From Mesostigma viride (lineage: Eukaryota > Streptophyta > Mesostigmatophyceae > Mesostigmatales > Mesostigmataceae), in contig RPFO01001966.1 of NCBI GenBank assembly GCA_009746045.1, positions 2,501 to 46,862 on the forward strand: a stretch of 44,362 nt of DNA, read 5' to 3'. Under the pieces are notes generated by a model. That model ran no database searches. It worked only from the letters and a program-made list of their open reading frames with translations, and was not told the origin of the DNA. Shown here one piece after another: positions 1 to 11,189 of this stretch (its first letter is position 1; every line of letters starts with the position of its first letter). The translations under genes and the position numbers were made by a program.

Positions 1-365
1 AGAGTAGCTCACCCATGGGCCGCTGCTGGAAAGCTTTATCTGGGCCCGTAGTTGACGACATTTCCAGCTGGCAACTGGCTCACGTGCGCCCGTGGGGTTA
101 ATTGTTGCGGCATGGCTTGATGGGGCTAGTAGGCCAAGCGTTTGGCTATGTGTGTGTGTCCCGACTGGGTACGTAATGTAGGTTCTAGCGGCTGCTAATT
201 TTAGCCCCGATCACTTCCCCTCGTTCCCTCATCCCCCAACCCCTCCCTCCCCCGCTGGCTTGCCCCGCAAGTGGAAGCATTGGGCCAAAGCGACTGCTAT
301 GTGCGTCCTTACAGTACCGTCGCTCGTTCCCTGCCCTTCTCATGTTCTTGTCTTTTCACTGCCAG

Positions 366-3300
366 GTCAAGCGCTGGGCCAAGGCGCAAGAAATCAACAA
401 CCCGGCCATGGGTGGCATCAATTCCTACGCGCTCATCCTCATGCTCATCTTCCACCTGCAGGTACATCTATATTCGTCCGCCTTTCCGGTGCTGGTGGGG
501 AGATAGCGGGCGCGTGGCTAGTAGCCTGCATCCGTTGAAATGTCTCTGTGTTTAGTGCCTTAGATCCGTTGTAGGTGGGCGTTTCTTTAGAATTCTCGCC
601 ATTTCCTGCGGGATCCCTCTCTCCCTCCCTCCCTGCTCCCTGCCCCCTCTCCTCCCCTTCTTTGAGTTTCCTTGTTGTTTTAAGGATGATTCGTCACACA
701 GCCCTTGTTTTCGGGAGCACGCTGAGAGCTTTTTTTTCTCTCAGTGAAGCAGTTCCATAGGGCCATCTGCTCAGATTTATTTTTGATTGGCTTGAACCGT
801 GGACAGTGTGCACGCTACCTTCTACGCCGTTTCCAACCCTTCCCATATCCCTGTAAGTATCCCTGTAAGTACCAGTGGCCACACATGCACTGTCATGTGC
901 TGTCCCGTGTTGTGGTCTACATGCAACTGCATCTTTTCGTACACATCTTTTTGTTCGCAATTACTTCATATGCATCGTTTCCTATGCATCTGTGACCCAC
1001 CTGCGCTCGCTCGTCGGTGCGCATCCCGTGCACCAGTCGGTCCACCCACCGTTGCTGCCGCCGCTGAAGAACGTCCTGGTAGAGAACCCGAACGCGTATC
1101 CCGGTGGCGGGCTGGTGGCAGCAGGTACCGTGCCCTGGGGCCCTGCTTGAGTGCTCGTTCCAACGACGCTTTCAAATCTTTGTAGACAAAAGGACTGCGT
1201 AGCAGAAGTACACTTCGTGCTCTATGAGAGTGTGCTCCTAGAGTATATTAACTATGCCGTTATACATTCATTCCTTTTATGTCATGCCCTCTGTAGTCCA
1301 CCAAAGGCTTCTTTTTGTTGATTACCAAAAGGAGGGCTGGCCTTGCCAGCTGCCTATGGTATGCCATTTGCAAAGCTTGCGTGCCCATGCGAGCGCATCC
1401 TGTGGCTCTCTCGTGCAACAACTTTGGAACCTTCATGACGCCGCGCATGGGATCCAGTGAATGCCCGTTCCTCTGCCTGTTTTCTCCGTACAATGACCCT
1501 TAGTTTTCTGTCACCCTTGACTCTCGCTAGGTTATCCCTCTCTGGCTGCTTTTTCCATACTTTATGGACCCTTTCAGGATCCCGAGGTGTTCATTACTTC
1601 TTCCCCCCTATCATTCCCTATCCACCACATACCTCATGAGGGATAGGGTGTTCATTACTTCTTCCCCCCTATCATTCCCTATCCACCACATACCTCATGA
1701 GGAATAGGGTTTTCATTACTTCTTCCCCCCTATCATTCCCTATCCACCACATACCTCATGAGGAATAGGGTTATCATTACTTCTTCCCCCCTATCATTCC
1801 CTATCCACCACATACCTCATGAGGAATAGGGTTTTCATTACTTCTTCCTCCCTATCATTCCCTATCCACCACATACCTCATGAGGAATAGGGTTATCATT
1901 ACTTCTTCCCGCCTATCATTCCCTATCCACCACATACCTCATGAGGAATAGGGTTTTCATTACTTCTTCCCCCCTATCATTCCCTATCCACCACTTACCT
2001 CATGAGGGATAGGGTGTTCATTACTTCTTCCCCCCTATCATTCCCTATCCACCACATACCTCATGAGGGATAGGGTGATCATTACTTCTTCCCCCCTATC
2101 ATTCCCTATCCACCGCATACCTCATGAGGGATAGGGTGATCATTACTTCTTCCCCCCTATCATTCCGTATCCACCACATACCTCATGAGGGATAGGGTGT
2201 TCATTACTTCTTCCCCCCTATCATTCCCTATCCACCACATACCTCTCATGAGGGATAGGGTGATCATTACTTCTTCCCCCCTATCATTCCCTATCCACCA
2301 CATACCTCATGAGGGATAGGGTGTTCATTACTTCTTCCCCCCTATCATTCCCTATCCACCACATACCTCATGAGGGATAGGGTGTTCATTACTTCTTCCC
2401 CCCTATCATTCCCTATCCACCACATACCTCATGAGGGATAGGGTGTTCATTACTTCTTCCCCCCTATCATTCCCTATCCACCACATACCTCATGAGGGAT
2501 AGGGTGTTCATTACTTCTTCCCCCCTATCATTCCCTATCCACCACATACCTCATGAGGGATAGGGCTATTTGCTTAGGGAAGAAAGTTCAGGACCTTACA
2601 AGCCATGTAGTGCGTGCCCCCCACGTCACTCCCTGGGCAGACTCGTCGCGCTGGCATCGAGAGCACCTGCTGCGGCGTAGCAAGGACCGGCTCGGCATAT
2701 TGAGGGATGAAGGCTTCTTCCAGAAAAACCGGTCGTCAACGGCAGAGCTGTTTGCATCGTTCTTCGAATTTGTACGCAGTAAAATTGTACAACGCTCCCG
2801 GCGCGGCCCTGCCAAAGGAACAATGCTGGTCAATGCTCATGTCGTTGTGTCTTCCGATTTGTGGGGCTAAAATGGTACAGGAAGTAGTTGAGACGGCAAT
2901 GTTGGCAGCATGTCGCAATTGCCCGACAACATTGTGTTTGATCAGTCTGCATGTGAGAGTCTGGACGCTTGCGTGTGGACATGGCGTCGGCTTAGGTTGC
3001 AGCGTTGGGCGGGTTCAGTACGATCCTGTCATTGACCCTGGGAAATCGGCCCCTCATTGGGTAGCGTTCACGGAGCCTAGTCACTGGCATGAAACCTGGC
3101 ACAGTTGGGGATGAATATACACACACATATATATATAATCACTGCAGAATCATTTGCTGGCCGTCTGGAAGACAATGACCTATTTGACAATTTGTTGAAA
3201 ACAAGATCTCGGTCGAGGGTGCTCCGGCGCTGAGGGAGCAACAGGAGCCACAGACTGGAGTGGATCAGCCGGGGATGTCATCACAATATTCTGGTCCTGC

Positions 3301-5964
3301 TCTGTTGGTCTTATAATCAGATTCTGGTCCTATTCTGTTGGTCTTATAATCAGATTCTGGTCCTATTCTGTTGGTCTTATCGTGCCCTGCGGACCTCTCA
3401 TGGGAGATAGGCCTGCCTGCCCATGAGGTCGCATTGCCATGGCACCGAACCACGAGTGGAGGGGCAGAAAGGAGAGGGTTGGCATGGGATGCCGTCATGA
3501 GGGATCTGCTTCTGTTTTTTGATCTTATGGCGCCCCGTGGAGGCAGCTGTTGCGAGTTGTGCCTCCGCGTGGGGTGATGCTTTCAGGGCATCAAACTGCA
3601 AGAGGAGAAGAGCACCTTGGGTTTACGGGATGCAAATATTGCGATAGCATTAGCTGAGACGTGTCATTGGTGGCCGAGGGAGAAAAGGAGAGCCACCAAG
3701 GTTTACCTCCCCGTGCAAACCTCACCGTCGGCTTGGAACTGGAGGGCGCTCCTTGGATGGTTCGAGCAGCGTGCTTGTTGCGGCCAAGCCCCTCAGATGA
3801 TGAGAATTCGGGAAAGTGAGGTCTTTCCCAAATTCTTTCCTCGAGAGTATGTCATCGTTGTGAAGGGATATTCTTGGAGTGCACCGGCAAGGACCCTGAG
3901 GATGTCAGAAACTTGGTTGTCGTGTGTTCTCCCCTCGGACAGTTCCCAAGCTTCGTGCCGCCCAGATTCTGTACGGCTGGCCGGTTCGACAACTTCTTTG
4001 CATTTGCGCATTTAACCCTGTCTTTATCCGTGACGTTCACCCCGAACTGCCTTTTTTTCTTGAATTATGAGCGACACTTAAGCTGCATGCATTGGCGTTG
4101 ATGAACACACGGGCACAAAGGCGCACAACAAACAGCCTACATTCTCACTAACTTGTTCTGGTGCACCTTAGACCTCGCAGCACATATGGCGGTCTTTCCA
4201 TCTTGGAGATAGGACATTCTCTCATCTCAGGGAATGCTCTCCGGTTCCTTCTTGCTGCCTGACCGCCTCACTCTTGTTTCCTCCCATGGTTGACTGCGGT
4301 GGCGCTTGGCAGTACCACCGCATGGACGGCCACATCACCAACGGCGACGTGATATGCCCCTTCACAGGCCGGTGGGAGGCTCCCAGAAAGATCTGGCAAA
4401 ATAACATGATCTCGGTACGGGCGCACCCCTGATCTCATCAAGGCTTGTAACGAGTGGCACTGTGTGGGGTGCAGACGCCAGTGCCCATGGGTCGTTTCGC
4501 GCCTATCATACTATTTTTTTTTTCACTTTCTTATCAAGTCATGCCAGATCCTAGAGCGTGGGTGCTCTTGTGCATTGGTCCCGTGCTGCTTTCCCATGGC
4601 GTAGGTAACCTGGAGTTCCCATCTCACGACATTATTCCTTGACAATTATCATCCTATTTCCTGAAAGGAAATTCATTCTCTACTCTCACATCATGTGATT
4701 GGAACATGCATGCTCTTACACACGGTTTTCAGGATTTGTATAATTTCCTCTGCATCATCTAAGATTTCATTGTGTTTAGGGTGTTTGGGGTATTTGCCGC
4801 ATAATTTTTTGCTCTCGTTGACGTGCTTTACATGGATGTTGGCGTTCTGTGCAGTTGCTGTTAATGTGATCATTAGAGAAAGACTGTTGCTGTGGGGTCC
4901 AACTAAGCGGATGGCGGTGTAGGGATCAAGCTTTTGGGCTCGCTGCTTAGCTTTCGTTTTCTATGGGCTTTTTATTTAATGATTTGTGATGAAGGCATGA
5001 GCCATATCCACGGAGCAGTGACGGTTGGCAAGCTAGGTGTAAGGATCTCACACTTTTCGGTGCTGGGGCAAATGTAGGAAAGCATGTGGGAAAATGCATG
5101 GCTTGAGTTGTAGGTTCACTTTGTTCTCTTGCCACCGGGGTCATAGAATACGTACTGGCTATGCATCCTCAGCGTATGTAGTTTGCGCTATATACCACAT
5201 GCGTGCTGTGCACATGGGTCAAATGGCCCGCACACGGAGCCTTGAATCACGGCGCTCACACATGAATCACAGCCCTCAGTTTGCGCAAGTTGCCACCTGC
5301 GTCATGTGCACATGCACCTTTCAATCAATTTATGGTCCGACCACCCTTATCCACCCTGCAGGTCCAGGACCCCTTTGAGGTGGACGAGAACTGCGGCCGG
5401 TCGGTGCAGCCCAAGATGATGCCCCACATCCGCGACCTCTTCCGCGTCGCTGTCAACAACCTGTCGACACTGACCGCCGCTACCGAGGGAATTTTTGCCA
5501 AAGTATTCTTTGACGACAGTTTCCACGCACCCCGCCGTGAGGACTCGGCTGTGCCGCATGAGGTCCCGTCTGGTCGCCGCACGTCCCCTTCTGGCAACCG
5601 CGGCCGCCCCTCCCCAACGGGGCAGCGTGGTCGCTCCCCTCCCCCTGGTAGCCGCGACGGCCGCGCATCACCCCCTGCGACCCGTGGCCACGGCGGGGTG
5701 CCCCCCCGGGGAACCGGCCGTCAAGATGCCCGTGGCCAAACACGGACGCCTCGCGGGGAGGATGCACGCGCCTACCCCGTGATGCCGCCGCCACCACAGA
5801 TCGGTCTGCCGAACGGCCATCACCAGGAGTGGCAGCAGCAAGAGTATGTTGATGCGGGGGCTAGCCGGGGTGGGCTGACGATGCGCCGGGAGCAACCGGC
5901 GCAGCAGCGGGTTCGCAAGTACCAGCCCCCGATGCATCGCACGCGCCCCGTGGGGGGCATGTAG
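366..5964 (+). CDS. Cid1/TUTase-like nucleotidyltransferase, 3' half (5 exons; 5' end outside window)
   Basis: Five exons can be joined in phase: 366-461, 1037-1124, 2641-2771, 4313-4414 and 5362-5964 (stop). All have GT donors and AG acceptors, and the phases match (0,1,0,0). The peptide matches the end of the terminal uridylyltransferase / non-canonical poly(A) polymerase family. VKRWAKAQEIN...SYALILMLIFHLQ is the central-domain helix after the catalytic aspartates. SVHPPLLPPLKNV and the NRSSTAELFASFFEF block precede the PAP-associated region, and ICPFTGRWEAP...MISVQDPFEVDENCGRSV is the PAP/25A-associated motif. These enzymes add U or A to RNA 3' ends in cytoplasm or nucleus. The catalytic DxD exon must lie upstream of base 1. 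The last exon ends in a disordered tail of about 130 residues rich in R, G and P (RGRPSP/RGRSPPP-like repeats), probably RNA-binding. Family assignment is strong; the substrate (U versus A addition) is not decidable here. Confidence 0.82.
1590..2565. repeat. 16 x 61-bp minisatellite inside a TUTase intron
   Basis: Sixteen head-to-tail units of about 61 bp lie in the 1125-2640 intron. Each has the anchor CATTACTTCTTCCCCCCTAT and the arms CCCTATCC ... GGATAGGG, an 8-bp perfect inverted repeat around a loop of about 17 bases. Units 2-6 carry a GGAATAGGG variant that breaks the stem. The first unit and the later units carry GGATAGGG. One unit near 2241-2252 has an extra CT. There are no unique spacers, so this is not CRISPR. 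Confidence 0.95.
3288..3380. repeat. 3 x 33-bp tandem repeat in TUTase intron
   Basis: Three near-identical 33-bp units begin at 3288, 3321 and 3354 (core ATTCTGGTCCTATTCTGTTG). They lie in the 2772-4312 intron, which otherwise shows no recognisable coding sequence. Confidence 0.85.
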
Positions 5965-6423
5965 GCTGTGTGATCTGGTGCATGGTGGTAAGAACCATGC
6001 AGTCTCTCTTTCCCGAGAATTTCTTCTCAGTCTGGAAAGGATCCACAGGACATGGGGGCGGAGAATTATGTATATATCAAGGAGACAATATATATACCCT
6101 GAGGTGTAAGCAATCATTGAAGGTGCATCTGCCAGCGTGGGGGACATCCTTGGGGAGTGGCGGTCCCCAAGGGTCATGAGTGCACTCAACGGACTCGAAT
6201 CCTAGGCCCAGGGGCGCTTCTTTGTGATTGCTACAAACAACAAGTTGCCCTTGTTCATGGATGGGAGGAGGGGCTCCAAGGCCTGCACGTGCACTCGTGA
6301 GTCGAGAGCGTGCATTTGGTACCATAAGGGATTTCGCACAATCCACGAGCCACTTGTTGCGTTGGCGCCCGCAGTGCAAACATGCGATGAGCCTTGCTGC
6401 TGGTACGGTCGTCCGTCTCATAC
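5965..6423 (+). other. Probable TUTase 3' UTR / spacer
   Basis: This is the stretch after the TUTase stop codon. I see no convincing ORF, only short frames without family features, and some ATATA-rich sequence near 6070-6095. It is presumed 3' UTR plus intergenic DNA; no clear polyadenylation signal could be fixed. Confidence 0.4.
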
Positions 6424-6583
6424 CTAGCCTTGCTGCTACGATCTACTGATTTCACCTAGCCTTGCTGCTACGATCTACTGAGTTTGTGTAGCTTTGCTGC
6501 TACGATCTACTGATTACGCGTAGCCTTGCTGCAACGATCTACTGATTACGGGTAGCCGTGCTGCTACGGTCTACCGCTCCTAC
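6424..6583. repeat. 5 x ~32-bp tandem repeat
   Basis: Five degenerate units share CCTTGCTGCTACGATCTACT, starting near 6425, 6456, 6488, 6520 and 6552. The last is the most diverged. The array lies just downstream of the TUTase gene. The rest of 6584-6938 shows nothing supported. Confidence 0.85.
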
Positions 6584-6938
6584 CCAGGCTTGCTCAGGAC
6601 TATGCACATTGTCCACGCAGCCTAATCATTATATTAATTACCTCCTAATAGCATGCCCTCGCATACGTACAGATGATGCCTAGCTCTATTTAGTTATGCT
6701 GTGCCCATGCAGAGAGCTACTCTCTGCTGAGAAGCCATGCCCTAGCCATTGTTTAGCCATGATGATCTCCACCCCATGACAGGCCTTTGAGCTCTGATAC
6801 ATCATGGTGGTGCAGGTGCACTTTGCGCACCCAGAGCTTGTGTAGTTTACACCCTACCCAAGTGCAGGAAGTAGCCTAGAATGTATTACAAGCCGTATGC
6901 CCCTTCTCAGGGATATTAAAAATTAAAAAAATTAAATT

Positions 6939-7268
6939 ATAACATGCCTCCGTTGGGAGATCATGTAGCACATATTCCATGATGGGTGGGTGGGGTGGAG
7001 GAAGCCGCGTAATCGAACTATCCTAACGCCAAGCTATCTAGTCTAGAAAATCCTAACGACACTACTCATCAAAACGCCTCCTCCTCGTGGGGGGAGGGGG
7101 CTTGCCCACAGGGTCGGGCGTGTGAGCCTTGACAATCTTCTGCCACCGCGCGTCTTGTCCTGCATGGCAGTCCAAAGACGGGAGCTAAGAGAGTGGATGC
7201 GGTTCTCAAACTGGGCTGGGACCACTCAGGGATATGTGCTACATATACTCCCAACGGTGTTATGTTCT
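6939..7268. mobile_element. Small TIR element (MITE-like), copy 1
   Basis: The left end (ATAACATGCCTCCGTTGGGA, continuing through ATGTAGCACATATTCC) is matched in inverted orientation at 7229-7267 (GATATGTGCTACATATACTC, then CCCAACGGTGTTATG). This gives imperfect terminal inverted repeats of roughly 36 bp around about 330 bp. The interior contains a minus-strand coding-like stretch (PAQFENRIHSL then a frameshift) shared with copy 2. It is non-autonomous. The superfamily is not determined because no clean target-site duplication is visible. Confidence 0.6.
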
Positions 7269-7748
7269 TAATTAATTACTTTATTAATACGTACAGACAT
7301 GGATGATGCTATAAATCACTCAATTTCTGCGCAGAAGCCGCGTGGTAAGGTTCACCCGGCCTAGACAACCATGCATGGTGAGGAGATTATGAATTTGATT
7401 AAATTAAAATTAAATTCAATTATAACATGTCTCCGTGGACTTTTCGTGATAGACTCGGCATGGACATGTGCTACACTAGACGTGACGGGCTCACCCCCGG
7501 GCAGCCTCCTGGTTTGTCTGTAATATTGAGGCAGATGGTGCGCAAGGATAGATTGCAAGTAGTGATGAAGGAGACCCCCCCCAAGCCTGTGGGGGCTCCG
7601 CGTGTGACCAAGTATGGCATTCATAGCGATTCGGGCCGCGGTGCCCACACCCCTGTAACTAGGACCTAGATAGCTTATACCATCCATTCCATCCCATGTT
7701 CCCCTCCCACTGAGGACTTATGCTCACGTAACGCAGTCACCGGTGTCT

Positions 7749-8045
7749 TAATTAATGTCTCCGTTGGGAGATCATGTAGCACATATTCCTTGCTGGATGG
7801 ATGGAGGTGGGTGAAGCCGCGGCCGTAACCTAACTAAGCTATCTAGTCTAGAAAAATCCTAACTACACTATTTAGCAAAACGCCCTTTCCGCTTGGGGGG
7901 AGGGGGCTTGCCCACAGGGGCTGGCGTGTGAGCCTGGACAATCTTCTGCCACCGCTTCTTGTTCTGCATGGTGGCAGTCCAAAGAAGAGAGAGGGAGTGA
8001 ATGCGGTGTTCAAACTGAGCTGGGACCACTAGGTCGGCCAGCAAC
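7749..8045. mobile_element. Small TIR element, copy 2 (one end missing)
   Basis: This is a direct copy of the 6939-7268 element. It shares CCGTTGGGAGATCATGTAGC at its left end, the CTAAGCTATCTAGTCTAGAA region and the interior. On the minus strand the interior reads VVPAQFEHRIHSL...LWTATMQNKKRWQKIV without the frameshift seen in copy 1. The right inverted terminus is not present. The interval 7269-7748 between the copies includes another fragment starting like the element end near 7425 and no supported gene. Confidence 0.55.
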
Positions 8046-8253
8046 ATCTGGATGTAGTTCATGGCAGGCTTACGTACCTAGCTTTCTAGGAATGTCCTTG
8101 GGGCCAGGCCAGGTCAGGATGTGCCGCCCTGGTTGGCCAAGCCGCTGGGGGCCGGCCAGACCAAGGGCGGTGTCGACCTGACTGGTGCGAGCAAGACGTC
8201 CTACAAATATATACTAGTAACTATATATACTAGACGTCCTACTAATATATAAA

Positions 8254-9064
8254 TTAAAAATATAATTACTTACAGCAGAGTGAAATCACTCAAACCAAAG
8301 CAAACGCCCAGCTATAAACCTATATACAGAGCCATGTCAAAGCTCTATACTACGATAAGACAATGGAAACGCCTAACGGGAGGAACCTAATAGCCCTGCT
8401 GCACCGCAAAATCAGCCCGCGTACGGCGGAGCATGATGTCCGCCATGGCCCGAGTCAGCGCCACCGACAAGCGCTGACGCCAATATGACGTCCAGGTCCG
8501 CGCCGACCATGGGGCCCGCTGGCCCTCCAGGTCCAGCCGGTCCTCCCGGAGCCGGCAACACTCCTTGAAGAAGGCGGAGGTCAGGGGCCCCATGGCCCCA
8601 AACTCCTCCAGGACAAAGGGCACCACACGATGGTGCCCGACGTCGCCGTAGGCCAGGAGCTTGGCCCGCTCCGCCCGGTCCGCCGTGTAACCTGCCGTGA
8701 GGGAGGCCCCAGCCACGTGGCTAAGAGCCAAGGGCCGCGCCACCGAAACGTCAATAAGCAGATGCCGGCCACCCCCCTCAAAGTCCAGCACCACGATGTC
8801 AGGCCGGTGGTGGGGGGAATAGAAGGCAGCGCCATCCGCATCCTCGGACCGGATGTTCGCGTGGGGGAAAACCGACCGAATCATGGCGAGCACCACCGTC
8901 AGGAGGACAGTGTGCAAATACAAATACCAATTCTGATTCTGTTGGCCCCCCATGCAGGCAAGGTAGTGAGTCCCCGTGGGATCCAGCGGCTGCCCACAGC
9001 TACCACAAGGCCGCCCGGCCGGAACAAGAGGCTGCGGGGCAAATAGCTGGTGCCGGAGCGCCAT
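8254..9064 (-). mobile_element. 5'-truncated non-LTR retrotransposon (RLE-type LINE), 3' part
   Basis: This minus-strand LINE tail contains the endonuclease ORF (8387-9064) and a 3' UTR running to the AT-rich end near 8254. Its 5' truncation point (about 9064) abuts the 3' end of a second copy of the same tail (9072-9385). That is the expected result of abortive reverse transcription next to, or into, an earlier insertion. Confidence 0.7.
8387..9064 (-). CDS. LINE ORF2 C-terminus: zinc knuckle plus restriction-like endonuclease
   Basis: The open frame is 225 residues. Near the N-terminus is a Cys/His cluster, CGSCGQPLDPTGTHYLAC (C-x2-C...H...C). It is followed by RPDIVVLDF...LLIDVSVARP at about residues 88-110. 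That is the R/K-P-D ... D-x-S/K pattern of the PD-(D/E)xK nuclease in R2/R4/Dualen-type LINEs, which nicks target DNA to prime reverse transcription. The reverse transcriptase part is absent from this copy. The apparent ATG at 9064 lies at the truncation junction and is probably fortuitous. Frame and motifs look intact, so the insertion may be fairly recent. Confidence 0.7.
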   Translation of the reverse strand: MALRHQLFAPQPLVPAGRPCGSCGQPLDPTGTHYLACMGGQQNQNWYLYLHTVLLTVVLAMIRSVFPHANIRSEDADGAAFYSPHHRPDIVVLDFEGGGRHLLIDVSVARPLALSHVAGASLTAGYTADRAERAKLLAYGDVGHHRVVPFVLEEFGAMGPLTSAFFKECCRLREDRLDLEGQRAPWSARTWTSYWRQRLSVALTRAMADIMLRRTRADFAVQQGY

Positions 9065-9071
9065 ATATATT

Positions 9072-9385
9072 TTAAAAATATAATTACTTACAGCAGAGTG
9101 AAATCACTCAAACCAAAGCAAACGCCCAGCTATAAACCTATATACAGAGCCATGTCAAAGCTCTATACTACGATAAGACCAATGGAAACGCCTAACGGGA
9201 GGAACCTAATAGCCCTGCTGCACCGCAAAATCAGCCCGCGTACGGCGGAGCATGATGTCAGCCATGGCCCGAGTCAGCGCCACCGACAGGCGCTGACGCC
9301 AATATGACGTCCAGGTCCGCGCCGACCATGGGGCCCGCTGGCCCTCCAGGTCCAGCCGGTCCTCCCGGAGCCGGCAACACTCCTA
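9072..9385 (-). repeat. Second copy of the LINE 3' tail
   Basis: About 312 bp are nearly identical to 8254-8565, covering the UTR plus the last ~50 codons of the endonuclease ORF. Similarity stops abruptly after GCCGGCAACACTCCT and is followed by TATATA-rich DNA. It is a more severely 5'-truncated copy of the same LINE. Confidence 0.8.
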
Positions 9386-9439
9386 TATATAATCTCGTCC
9401 GAAATGCGAGGCATACCCTGGTACGAAGACTCTAATGAC

Positions 9440-10645
9440 CTATGCTAGGAAAACCCTACATTCAGGACGTACCTGTCGGAGCATCCTGTAAACCGTGCCG
9501 TCTAGTAGCTTAGCCGCCAGTGTGTCCATGAGTGTCCATGCCTCGGCGCCATACGTAAGCACCGTGAGGACGAGGACCTTGAAGAGCATGCGCTTACGGT
9601 GCTCGCCCAGGCCCTTCGAGCGCCAGTAGGTGTTGAGCGAACGGAGCCGGGCCCAGGCCAGGCCGATGCGGATGTCCACATCGTCGGCGGTGTCGGGGAG
9701 CATGCTAGTAGCTCCCTAACAGTTTGAAGCGATCACGGAACAGGACCTCCGTCCCGTCGAGCAGGCGCGGCAGAGGCGGGCGACTGGAGGCCCCAATCAC
9801 CATCGCCTCAGTTTTGACACTAATCTGGGCTAATCTCCAACCCCACCGCCCTCGCCTCCAAGCCCAGACAGTCCAGCCACTGAGGTGGATCTGAATGTGC
9901 TCGGGGCGCGCGATGATCAGGGGTGGTGTAAGATCCGCATAAATCAGGTCGGCCAGGCGGTAGTCAGTGCCGCCCCCGCCGTGCTCGCGCTCGTTAAGAA
10001 TGTCCAAGCCGGGCTCGAACCCCTTAAGAGCAGTAAAGCGCGCACGTGCCCGGCGCATTCATGACGTGATCCACGACAATAATGAACAGATATGCCGGGG
10101 GACAGGACACAACCTTGCCACACACCCCTCCCCTGGGCAAGCGGAAGGGGCGCTTTGCTGAGTAGAATGGGTAGGGTTTTCTAGATTAGATTAGCTTAGA
10201 GTTAGATTAGAACTAATCTAAGCACATGAACTTTCGGTTTCGCGGCTCTGCCCACCTCCATCCATCCAGCAAGGGAATATGTGCTATCTATGATCTCCCA
10301 ACGGAGTCATGTTATAATTTAATTTGATTTTGCCACACCCCGTGGTGAAGGGGGAATGGTGCATGGGGTGGTGCCTTCCGCAGTCCGCACTACTGCCCGT
10401 GTGAGCCCTCATACAGTCGACGAATGGCAGCAATAAACGCTGGCGGTACCCGATCCATAGCTAAGATGGCCCAAAAAGCCTCCCAGAGCTAGGACCGTGC
10501 ATGTCAAAGGCCTTGATCGATATAGTCGACAAATATGAAGACCAGCGGCAGACCATGCATCAGGGCAAAGGTGACGCACCTCCTCCATCAACCGGCGCGC
10601 GACAAAAACAGCCATGACAGTGTTACGACCACGACGGAAACCCAT
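9440..10645 (-). pseudogene. Broken LINE reverse transcriptase
   Basis: Pieces of a non-LTR reverse transcriptase appear in order on the minus strand but in different frames. GFRRGRNTVMAVFVARRLME is near 10645-10585. A FVDY-type motif A region and LWEAFWAILAMDRVPP...RLYEGS run across 10400-10560 after frame changes. A YLFIIVVDHVMN block is near 10055-10115. A damaged YADD box (YADL) with KTEAMVIG..LLDG follows at 9705-10058, and the post-RT segment RLRSLNTYWRSKGL...LTYGAEAWTL at 9440-9703. Frameshifts, stops and an inserted repeat (about 10135-10325) disrupt it. Whether it belongs to the same LINE family as 8254-9064 is unproven. Confidence 0.7.
10135..10325. mobile_element. Inverted copy of the small TIR element inside the LINE RT
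   Basis: In reverse orientation this stretch reproduces CTCCGTTGGGAGATCAT, the GCACATATTCCC segment, GGATGGATGGAGGTGGG and the CTAATCTAGAAAA region of the 6939 and 7749 elements. It interrupts the reverse transcriptase between motif A and the YLFIIV block, so it probably inserted after the LINE. Confidence 0.55.
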
Positions 10646-10967
10646 CTGAGACTCACCTAGCTAGGTGTGGGTCCAGCGCGGCGAATTAATATGATACCAA
10701 CCCCATATATGCGGAAAGTCAGCTATATGGGGGTAATGCGCCCGTACTGACCGAATTCAGTTTAAACATGCAGCGATGGGCCCATGACCAGTGCCCGCGC
10801 ATCCTTATACAACTAATCAAAGGCTAGATAGACACCCATTCCGTGCACTAGATTTTCGGGATCTCGTGCCAATTAATTGGTGAGCCTGGCTTCTAGAGTT
10901 TCCTTTATCGCGGGTCGCGGACCGCTGTGCATTCCATTCCATTTCATTCCATCCATTGGGGTTAATA

Positions 10968-11005
10968 CTCCATGACTCCCCAATTCGGGAGCACGTGTTT
11001 AATAT
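10968..11005. repeat. Solitary end of the 15.3/15.7-kb inverted repeat family
   Basis: CATGACTCCCCAATTCGGGA followed by GCACGTGTTTAAT closely matches the outer end of the palindrome at 15664-15700. It is preceded by ATTCCATTTCATTCCAT-type sequence, also found near 15721. It is a remnant or related end. Otherwise 10646-11189 shows no supported gene. Confidence 0.5.
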
Positions 11006-11189
11006 ATTACTATAAAAAAAGGCTGACGGCGGTATGGCTGACGGCGGAGTTCAGATCTTTTGCGCCTGAGCCTCAAATTCGGTCAGACCACTTGCATTCG
11101 ATGCGCCTTTGCATTCGATCGACGCACTTGCCAGTATAAACGGTTACGGCTGACACGCAGTATCGACAAAGTTACGCACGTGACAAGCT

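Noticed and set aside
260-555. Two small plus-strand ORFs at the window start
   Set aside because: They run across the intron/exon border of the TUTase exon at 366-461 in wrong frames.
1590-2565. CRISPR-like array
   Set aside because: The units are contiguous 61-bp copies without unique spacers; this is a minisatellite in a eukaryotic intron.
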